A stretch of 6,754 bases of DNA from Campylobacteraceae bacterium. Lineage in GTDB: Bacteria; Campylobacterota; Campylobacteria; Campylobacterales; Sulfurovaceae. Of this stretch, positions 1 through 4,493 are shown piece after piece. A program made the position numbers and the translations under genes. Numbering within the stretch: position 1 is the stretch's first letter; each line of letters starts with the position of its first letter. Where the stretch lies: positions 1 to 6,754 of the forward strand of contig JALVPA010000043.1 in NCBI GenBank assembly GCA_027026055.1, given 5' to 3'. The notes under the pieces were generated by a model. That model worked only from the letters and a program-made list of their open reading frames with translations. It was not told the origin of the DNA and did not search any database.

Positions 1-7
1 GAAAGTT

Positions 8-217
8 TCAAAATCGTTTCTCTATCATGATTTTTCTTCCTTTGAAATGCATTTGGGTATCGGGAAAAACCTCACGGACGGGAATTTCCGAGAGGAGGTT
101 TCCCGCGGTGGCATTGATCTCTTCTACGGAATGTGTCAGTGGCAAAACGATTCTATCCGCTTCGTGACATCCTATAAAGAAAAAAAGAGAGAACGCAACC
201 GAATACAACTTCGTCAT
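8..217 (-). CDS. Small putative lipoprotein, 69 aa
   Basis: The complete short reading frame starts at ATG (217-215) and ends at TGA (10-8). The first 17 residues look like a lipoprotein signal: a lysine at position 3, a hydrophobic phenylalanine-rich core, and FFIGC ending at Cys17. Phenylalanine at -3 is a less usual lipobox residue. The mature part would be about 53 residues and rather polar, with no domain I recognise. No good Shine-Dalgarno lies upstream, and a TATAAT sequence sits only 7 bases before the ATG, so the start or the mode of initiation is uncertain. It is divergent from the outer-membrane barrel gene. A gene downstream on the minus strand would lie outside the window. The function is unknown. 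The lipoprotein call is an inference from the N-terminus. Confidence 0.5.
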   Translation of the reverse strand: MTKLYSVAFSLFFFIGCHEADRIVLPLTHSVEEINATAGNLLSEIPVREVFPDTQMHFKGRKIMIEKRF

Positions 218-327
218 ACCGTATATTATAATCTTCGTTTCTGAATGGAAAAAACGGTTTACCTATTGACGCTAAAATAATATAAGTTAAAAAATTATTA
301 AAGAAAAAAATTGTAAGTTTATTCGCC
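218..327. promoter_or_regulatory. AT-rich divergent spacer with weak promoter elements
   Basis: This spacer separates the minus-strand lipoprotein gene from the plus-strand barrel gene. On the minus strand there is a perfect TATAAT (230-225), but it is so close to the ATG that transcription would begin at or near the start codon. On the plus strand there is TTGACG (266-271) and TATAAG (281-286). They are only 9 bases apart, so they do not form a normal -35/-10 pair. The 298-310 stretch is AAG plus an A-run and holds no usable ATG. The layout would fit a small deletion or sequencing error in this tract, but the sequence alone cannot show that. Confidence 0.3.
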
Positions 328-981
328 GTGATATCGGCATTGGGCACGTTTGCCGTAGCTGGAAGAGATATCGCTACCGTCGAACCCGCAGTCGAAAGGA
401 CGGCGGTGGAAGCGGCTTCTGCGGACAACGGCTTTTATCTGGGGATCGGCTATAGTAGAATGAGCGGCGATATCCGTAAAGAAGCGGTATTGAGGGGCGA
501 CGTATTGAAATTTGAAAACGATTACGATACGTTCATGCTGCAAGCGGGATATAAGATCAACGCCTATATAGCGGTCGAAGGACGTTACTGGAATACGATC
601 GGCGATGCCGATACGACCGTACGTCGAAACGGCAATCCCGAAGTGGTGGCGGATAAAGATGCGTTCGATATGGATGGTTTCGGTATTTTCGTCAAACCGA
701 TGTATCCCGTGATAGAAAAGCGGCTCAACGTTTATGCGTTGCTCGGATACGCTACGACAAATCTCAACGGCGATTCGATGGTAAAAGAGTACACCGGCGC
801 CACCAAATTGCTCGATGAAGACGGTTTCGCTTGGGGTGTAGGTGCCGAGTACAGTTTCAACGACAACCTTTCGGTCTTCGTCGATTACACCTCATTGTAC
901 GATAGCGACGATAAGACCAACGGTATCAAAACCGATGCGCAAGTCGACGGTTGGAATTTCGGCGACACCTACAAATTCTAA
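328..981 (+). CDS. Outer-membrane beta-barrel protein (OmpA/porin-like, 8-strand type), start uncertain
   Basis: The frame gives 217 residues from a GTG at 328. Reading upstream in frame adds Lys-Lys-Lys-Ile-Val-Ser-Leu-Phe-Ala-Val (301-330), a perfect signal-peptide n-region and start of the hydrophobic core, ending at a likely cleavage AVA|GRD. The codon just before these lysines is TTA (298-300), not ATG, and no ATG, GTG or TTG occurs in frame before 328. The GTG start would lose all positive charges of the signal. An ATT at 310 is another possible but rare start. The mature part has alternating aromatic/glycine strands (GFYLGIGYSRM, FMLQAGYKI, YALLGYATT, WGVGAEYSF, LSVFVDYTS) and ends in TYKF. 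A terminal Phe is the usual BAM recognition signal. This fits a small OMP_b-brl-type barrel of about 8 strands. The role is probably structural or adhesive and no ligand is evident. Confidence 0.8.
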   Translation: MISALGTFAVAGRDIATVEPAVERTAVEAASADNGFYLGIGYSRMSGDIRKEAVLRGDVLKFENDYDTFMLQAGYKINAYIAVEGRYWNTIGDADTTVRRNGNPEVVADKDAFDMDGFGIFVKPMYPVIEKRLNVYALLGYATTNLNGDSMVKEYTGATKLLDEDGFAWGVGAEYSFNDNLSVFVDYTSLYDSDDKTNGIKTDAQVDGWNFGDTYKF

Positions 982-987
982 TCGCTC

Positions 988-1002
988 CCGGGTCTAACCC
1001 GG
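988..1002. terminator. Short GC hairpin between convergent genes
   Basis: CCGGGT (988-993), loop CTA, ACCCGG (997-1002) form a perfect 6-bp stem. It lies 6 bases after the stop of the barrel gene and directly after the stop of the minus-strand zinc-ribbon gene, so it could serve both transcripts. Neither side has a good T-run: the plus side reads TTAACCGCATTTT and the minus side has none. It is therefore a weak candidate terminator. Confidence 0.45.
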
Positions 1003-1272
1003 TTAACCGCATTTTCCTCCGTTACACCCGTTCTCCGTTATACTGAAACTGTTGTGATAATCGCATAATTCGCATCGGTAGGTAAGTAGAGTCGTACCGC
1101 TGCATCCGCCGCCGCGCTTGTCGGTAAGAAGGATACTCTTTTGTCGACATTTGGGACAAAAACCGCGTTTTATCGTATGATATTCGTGCGATTTTTCTTT
1201 GAAATAGTAGACGCTTACGGTGATGATGCCGATAAGTGTAAGAAGCAAAAAAATCAGCAAAAAGGGATCCAT
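1003..1272 (-). CDS. One-TM zinc-ribbon protein, 89 aa
   Basis: I chose the ATG at 1272-1270 because AAGGA lies about 8 bases upstream. A longer frame from 1356 would run into the preceding gene and lacks support. Residues 3-24 are a strongly hydrophobic single membrane segment, followed by a basic linker. The remainder is cysteine-rich: CPKC (39-42) and CELC (67-70) form a typical zinc-ribbon pair, with additional Cys57, Cys83 and Cys88 near the glycine-rich end. The soluble ribbon most likely faces the cytoplasm or forms a metal or redox site, but topology is not decided by the sequence. It is the last gene of a three-gene operon, 11 bases after the YgjP-like gene. I do not recognise a named family. 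The specific function is unknown. Confidence 0.72.
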   Translation of the reverse strand: MDPFLLIFLLLTLIGIITVSVYYFKEKSHEYHTIKRGFCPKCRQKSILLTDKRGGGCSGTTLLTYRCELCDYHNSFSITENGCNGGKCG

Positions 1273-1283
1273 CTTTTTCCTTT

Positions 1284-1952
1284 TCAGGAGAGATAATCGC
1301 GTAGAAGCGATTTGCGTGTTTTGTAATCGGGAAGATAGTGTTCCACCAGAGACCAAAAGTTGTGGGAGTGGTTCTTGTGGACGATATGCGCCAGCTCGTG
1401 TACCACGACATAGACGATCGCTTCTACGGGAACTTTACAAAGCATGGTATTAAAAGAAAGCACATTGTTCGACGAACAACTTCCCCACTGTCGTTTGGTC
1501 TTTCGATAACGGATTGCAGTGAAAGAGAGTTTCATCGTTTCGCTATACTCGTAGACTAAAGGCGCGATAATCTTTTCGGATCTCTTTCGATAGAAACGGT
1601 CGAGGGCACGATGGAGTGCATCGTTGTTTTTCGGTCCGCGATAGACGAACGTCTCGTCGTTAAAAAAAAGTGCGGCGTGTTTTCGAACTTTTTCGTATTT
1701 CAGGGGATAGGCTTTTCCCAAATACCAGATTTTCTCGTTGTCGTCCCATTCGGGATAGCGTCCTTTTTTCATCAAAACGGCATGTCGCGCACGATTGATC
1801 CATTCCGATTTTTCGATCAAAAGACGTTCGGTTTCTTCGGGTGTAAGACCGGGGGTAGTGATGACGATCGTACCGTCATTTTCGATTTTTAGGTAAGTAT
1901 GTTTTTGACGCGGCTTGACGACGACCGTATAACGGGGCAACAAAAACGTCAT
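1284..1952 (-). CDS. YgjP/DUF45 (M48-like) metal-dependent hydrolase
   Basis: This 222-residue protein carries the hallmarks of the YgjP-like metallopeptidase family (COG1451): RQWGSC at 154-159, and HELAH at 185-189 with the following NHSHNFW at 194-200. The two histidines of HELAH are zinc ligands, His195 is the expected third, and Glu186 is the catalytic base. Length is normal for the family (about 220-240). There is no signal peptide, so it is cytosolic. Escherichia coli YgjP has been linked to nucleotide (UTP) pyrophosphatase activity and in other genomes members lie beside restriction systems, but the natural substrate here is not shown. Its ATG shares one base with the upstream TGA (TGATG) and no Shine-Dalgarno is visible, so translation probably depends on re-initiation after the lipoprotein gene. 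Confidence 0.9.
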   Translation of the reverse strand: MTFLLPRYTVVVKPRQKHTYLKIENDGTIVITTPGLTPEETERLLIEKSEWINRARHAVLMKKGRYPEWDDNEKIWYLGKAYPLKYEKVRKHAALFFNDETFVYRGPKNNDALHRALDRFYRKRSEKIIAPLVYEYSETMKLSFTAIRYRKTKRQWGSCSSNNVLSFNTMLCKVPVEAIVYVVVHELAHIVHKNHSHNFWSLVEHYLPDYKTRKSLLRDYLS

Positions 1953-2398
1953 CAGTCTATACGTACGTCGTCGCTATAGTGCGCTTCGCTGACAATGCGA
2001 CCTTTTTGGTCGTACATGACGGCGCGTCCTTCGCGTTTGTCGTTTTTGAAAGGCATGGTATACCAAATTGATCCGTCGGGGAAATAGGCTTTTTGTATAC
2101 CCTCTTTTTTTCCGTTCACATAAGGGGTTTGTAATACTATTTTACCCTCTTTGTCGTAAAGTGTCTCCACACCGTTTTTCAAGCCGTTTTTGATAGGGAC
2201 GGTAGAGGTGAGTTCGCCTTCGGGACCGTATTTTTTCAGCAAACCGTTCAAACCGCTTTCGTCGTCCATGATAAATTCGGAGCGAATACCGCCGCCCGTG
2301 AAATACTCTCGTTTGATCTTTTTCCCGCTCAAATCCGGAGATTGACATCCGACTGTCAAGAAGAGCGAAAAGAGAAGAAAAATCGTTTTTTTTATCAT
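1952..2398 (-). CDS. Lipoprotein with MORN-like (YwqK-type) repeats
   Basis: This is a 148-residue protein with a clear lipoprotein signal: MIKK, a hydrophobic stretch, then LTVGC with Cys18 as lipidated residue and Gln19 after it, which by the +2 rule favours the outer membrane. The mature part has repeats of 24 residues starting at Gly52, Gly76, Gly100 and Gly124. Each has the form G-x4-Y-x3-G-x-(I/L) and, except in the last unit, a polar end N-(G/D)-x-K/R-(E/N). This resembles the MORN_2/YwqK antitoxin-like repeat family. Such repeats usually form extended beta sheets that bind partners. No enzyme motif is seen. AAGGT lies about 10 bases upstream of the ATG. It is first in an operon with the YgjP-like and zinc-ribbon genes and is divergent from the five-repeat genes. 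Confidence 0.82.
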   Translation of the reverse strand: MIKKTIFLLFSLFLTVGCQSPDLSGKKIKREYFTGGGIRSEFIMDDESGLNGLLKKYGPEGELTSTVPIKNGLKNGVETLYDKEGKIVLQTPYVNGKKEGIQKAYFPDGSIWYTMPFKNDKREGRAVMYDQKGRIVSEAHYSDDVRID

Positions 2399-2446
2399 CT
2401 ATTCGTTACCTTTTTTATATATCGACGTTTTTTTGTTTCTCTTTAT

Positions 2447-2452
2447 AGTATA
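2447..2452 (-). promoter_or_regulatory. Candidate -10 box for the minus-strand lipoprotein operon
   Basis: TATACT read on the minus strand (2452-2447) would put the transcript start near 2440, giving a leader of about 40 bases to the ATG at 2398. No convincing -35 stands at the normal distance. The box belongs to a 10-base sequence that also forms the plus-strand promoter at 2521-2530. Confidence 0.4.
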
Positions 2453-2517
2453 CAACGAAACAGCTTTGGCAAATCATTCGCAAATAGTCCGAAAATCAAT
2501 TTAATCCATTTAAATTA

Positions 2518-2526
2518 TGTTATACT
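2518..2526 (+). promoter_or_regulatory. Extended -10 promoter for the first five-repeat gene
   Basis: TGTTATACT (2518-2526) matches the extended -10 form TGnTATAAT with one mismatch. A normal -35 is not evident, as expected for extended -10 promoters. The transcript would start near 2533, about 23 bases before the ATG at 2556. GGA at 2546-2548 is a minimal ribosome binding site. Confidence 0.5.
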
Positions 2527-2555
2527 ATAAGTCATTTCGATAATCGGATAATAAA

Positions 2556-3335
2556 ATGAAACGATTTTTTTTCGTTGTAACGATGATAACGGTAATGGTA
2601 AGAGCGGATTTCTTTTGGGTGGCGTCGATGCAAAAGCCGAGTGAGTGGAAGCGTCAGAAAATTTTTGAAAAACGAAGTTTCGGCAACCTTACGCTCGATA
2701 TTCATCGCAGTTGGTCGGAGGGGATGGCGATCACAAGTTATACGCATGCGCCGCGCAAATGGACGTTGGTGACGAGCGAAGGCGCTCGGATAGAGGAGCA
2801 GGCGACGATAAGCAGACGCTATATCCCCGAGTTAACGGCGGCAATCGCGCATTATAGCGCCGAAGGGTTCTATCCCGTAGCGGTAGAAAACGGTGCGGGC
2901 GAATGGGTGGTTTTGCTTCACAAAGGCGGCGATACCAAACCGACGCAACTGGTTTACGGTAGAGACGAAAAAGCTTTTTACGAAAGATTGATTGCACTAC
3001 ACCGACGACATTACGAAATCTATGCCGTCGAAGCGGAAGAGGGATATTGGCTGGCGATTGTCAGCCGCGAGCCTTCGCAACATATGCAACATCTTTTCCG
3101 TGCCCAACAATGGGAAGCGGTAGAGCGCTTTTTGCGTAAAGAGTGGCGACAAGGCTATTATACCCGTTTTGCCGAATACGGTTTCGACGGCTGGGTGGTC
3201 GTTACGCAAAAGTCGCGATATGTACGCAAAGAGACAATCGTTCGAGCGACGCGTTACCGCCCCTTTCGCGAAGCGATCGCGAAGATGTGGCGAAAAGGGT
3301 ATCGTATCGTCGATATCGGGCAAGGACGCCGATAA
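2556..3335 (+). CDS. Exported five-repeat protein A (5 x 48 aa, DUF7477-like)
   Basis: This is a 259-residue protein. Residues 1-17 form a signal peptide (MKR, hydrophobic core, likely cleavage VRA|DFFW), so the mature protein starts at the first repeat. Tryptophans at 21, 69, 117, 165 and 213 mark five units, the first four exactly 48 residues and the last 47, ending at the C-terminus. Within units a second conserved aromatic site is at unit position 33 (Trp53, Trp197, Trp245) followed by a G-Y/F at 36-37. Each unit reads as strand, strand, amphipathic helix, strand. Repeat 1 is the most diverged. There is no cysteine in the protein and no catalytic motif. The unit resembles, by recall, the repeats in the C-terminal region of plant MUT9-like kinases (DUF7477). 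The next gene is a paralogue with the same repeat register. The likely location is the periplasm, or secreted. Function unknown. Confidence 0.85.
   Translation: MKRFFFVVTMITVMVRADFFWVASMQKPSEWKRQKIFEKRSFGNLTLDIHRSWSEGMAITSYTHAPRKWTLVTSEGARIEEQATISRRYIPELTAAIAHYSAEGFYPVAVENGAGEWVVLLHKGGDTKPTQLVYGRDEKAFYERLIALHRRHYEIYAVEAEEGYWLAIVSREPSQHMQHLFRAQQWEAVERFLRKEWRQGYYTRFAEYGFDGWVVVTQKSRYVRKETIVRATRYRPFREAIAKMWRKGYRIVDIGQGRR
2616..3332 (+). repeat. Five tandem 48-codon protein repeats in protein A
   Basis: Units begin at 2616, 2760, 2904, 3048 and 3192, each with a TGG tryptophan codon, with a period of exactly 144 bases. The DNA is not visibly repeated. Conservation is at protein level only, so this is an old repeat and not a recent expansion. 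Confidence 0.8.
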
Positions 3336-3423
3336 TTGGGCAATATTTTAGATAAAAGTGATACAATATATTCAATTCGTCTTATGATATAGAATTATAC
3401 AATCAAATCGAAAGGAGCGTACG
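3336..3423 (+). promoter_or_regulatory. Spacer with possible second promoter and strong RBS
   Basis: The 88-base AT-rich spacer between the two paralogues contains candidate -10 boxes TATGAT (3383-3388) and TATACA (3396-3401), with only weak -35 partners. No terminator hairpin was seen, so read-through from the first gene is also possible. AAAGGAG (3411-3417) lies 6 bases before the ATG at 3424 and is the strongest ribosome binding site in this half of the window, which suggests the second paralogue is translated more than the first. Confidence 0.4.
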
Positions 3424-4212
3424 ATGAAACGATTGGCTACGATATGTGCGGCGGCGGTCGTATGGGCAAGCGGCGTCTATGCGGATGACTTTTGGGTAGG
3501 GGTTTTTGCCAAGGATACCGGATTTACGGCGCAGTCATATACCACAAGTACTTCGTTGTCGCATTTGCGTAATGCAATCGAAAACGAGTGGAACAAAGGC
3601 TACGACGTGATCGATCTCTCTTACGGCCACGATGCGTGGCTCGCCGTCTATGCGGAAAATGCGGGTTATACCAAACAAGCTTATATGCATAGAAGGGATC
3701 TCAAGCGCTTCAAAAAAGCGGTCGAGTCCTACGAAAAGCAAGGCATGCATTTGATCAATATCGAATACGGTGCGGGCGAGTGGGTCGGTATCCTTGCCGC
3801 AGGCGGCAAACAGAGCGATCAAGAGTTTGTCTATACGCGTTATTTCGAGGAGTTCGAAAACCAAATCGTCAAACACTGGAAAAGAGGATATATGCTGGTG
3901 GATGTCGAGGCGGCTGAAGGGTACTGGACGGGTATTTTCGCCAAAAACACCGGCTTCAAAAACGAAGCTTACGTTATCGTCGACGAATGGGACGATGTCA
4001 TCGATATGGTCAAAGAGAAATGGAAAGAGGGCTATCGCATCGTCAATATGGAGTATGCCGCCAGCGAATGGTTTTTGATTTTCGCACATATGCCCGAAGC
4101 GCGCGAAGAGCTTTTCGCCAACAACGAAGAGATCGAAGATTTCAGAAAAACGATCAAGAAAAACTGGAAACGCGGTTATATGTTGGTCGATGTGGCGAAC
4201 GGTAGGGACTAA
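3424..4212 (+). CDS. Exported five-repeat protein B (5 x 48 aa, DUF7477-like)
   Basis: This 262-residue protein has a signal peptide (MKRLATICAA onwards, likely cleavage VYA|DDFW after residue 20). The whole mature chain is five units that begin at Trp24, 72, 120, 168 and 216; the first four are exactly 48 residues and the last 47. Typical unit positions are W1, A6, G10, Q/E14, Y/F16, W33, G36, Y37 and often Y44-G/A45. Units 1 and 4 are especially alike (WVGVFAKDTGF, WTGIFAKNTGF). Predicted order per unit is strand, strand, helix, strand. The only cysteine is in the signal peptide. Protein A matches it unit for unit (GAGEW before unit 3, EGYW before unit 4, final G-R near the C-terminus), so the pair arose by whole-gene duplication. 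The strong Shine-Dalgarno fixes the start. Function unknown; the regular surface suggests binding. Confidence 0.87.
   Translation: MKRLATICAAAVVWASGVYADDFWVGVFAKDTGFTAQSYTTSTSLSHLRNAIENEWNKGYDVIDLSYGHDAWLAVYAENAGYTKQAYMHRRDLKRFKKAVESYEKQGMHLINIEYGAGEWVGILAAGGKQSDQEFVYTRYFEEFENQIVKHWKRGYMLVDVEAAEGYWTGIFAKNTGFKNEAYVIVDEWDDVIDMVKEKWKEGYRIVNMEYAASEWFLIFAHMPEAREELFANNEEIEDFRKTIKKNWKRGYMLVDVANGRD
3493..4209 (+). repeat. Five tandem 48-codon protein repeats in protein B
   Basis: Units begin at 3493, 3637, 3781, 3925 and 4069, each with TGG, a strict 144-base period. They are more regular than in protein A: the W-x2-G-Y/M element at unit positions 33-37 is visible in four or five units. No nucleotide-level repeat is evident. 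Confidence 0.85.
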
Positions 4213-4217
4213 ACGGC

Positions 4218-4493
4218 ATGCGCTTGATGCATTGCCATTTGCATCTCGATTTGCCGCATATAGAGACCAAAAAGGGGCGTCGCGCCGTCTTGAACGCGCT
4301 TAAATCCCGACTCAAAACACACAATCTCTCCGTCTTGGACATCAGCGGCGAATATGTCAAAGAGGCCGATTTGGTGATGGCGTATCTCGCACTTGACGCC
4401 GCGTCCGCCGCACGTCAACGCGACGCTATCGAAGCGTTGATCGAGCGTCACTTCTGCGAATTCGAATACGAACTGGTTTGCGAAGCGCTCTAA
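4218..4493 (+). CDS. DUF503/YlxP-like small protein, 91 aa
   Basis: This small cytosolic protein has the layout of the DUF503 (YlxP) family. An N-terminal strand (MRLMHCHLHL) is followed by a basic segment with KKGRRAVLNALKSRLK (18-33) that matches the usual SLKEKR...L..R.. region, then a strand with NLSV (36-39), a helix or strand entering ADLVMAYLAL, and a C-terminal helix. Length fits the family (about 90-100). YlxP proteins are found beside translation and ribosome-maturation genes in Firmicutes, and their biochemical role is not settled. The gene begins 5 bases after protein B, and its Shine-Dalgarno (AGGGA, 4203-4207) lies inside the end of that gene, so the two are probably co-transcribed and translationally linked. 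Its TAA overlaps the TAG of the opposing GMC gene. Confidence 0.65.
   Translation: MRLMHCHLHLDLPHIETKKGRRAVLNALKSRLKTHNLSVLDISGEYVKEADLVMAYLALDAASAARQRDAIEALIERHFCEFEYELVCEAL

Noticed and set aside
1003..1356. Longer start at 1356 for the zinc-ribbon protein
   Set aside because: It would overlap the YgjP-like gene by over 70 bases. The ATG at 1272 has AAGGA at good spacing and places the membrane segment at the N-terminus.
3268..3283. GCGATCGC palindrome within protein A gene
   Set aside because: A single occurrence inside coding sequence explained by ordinary Ala-Ile-Ala codons; not a repeated highly iterated palindrome.
3535..4089. Minus-strand open frame of 184 codons opposite five-repeat protein B
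   Set aside because: It mirrors the repeated codon pattern of the real gene, has no start signals, and the sense strand has a signal peptide, strong Shine-Dalgarno and exact repeats.
2616..4209. Nucleotide tandem repeats or recent expansion in the five-repeat genes
   Set aside because: The period is exact in protein but no DNA identity between units is visible, so this is ancient protein repetition and not a variable-number repeat.
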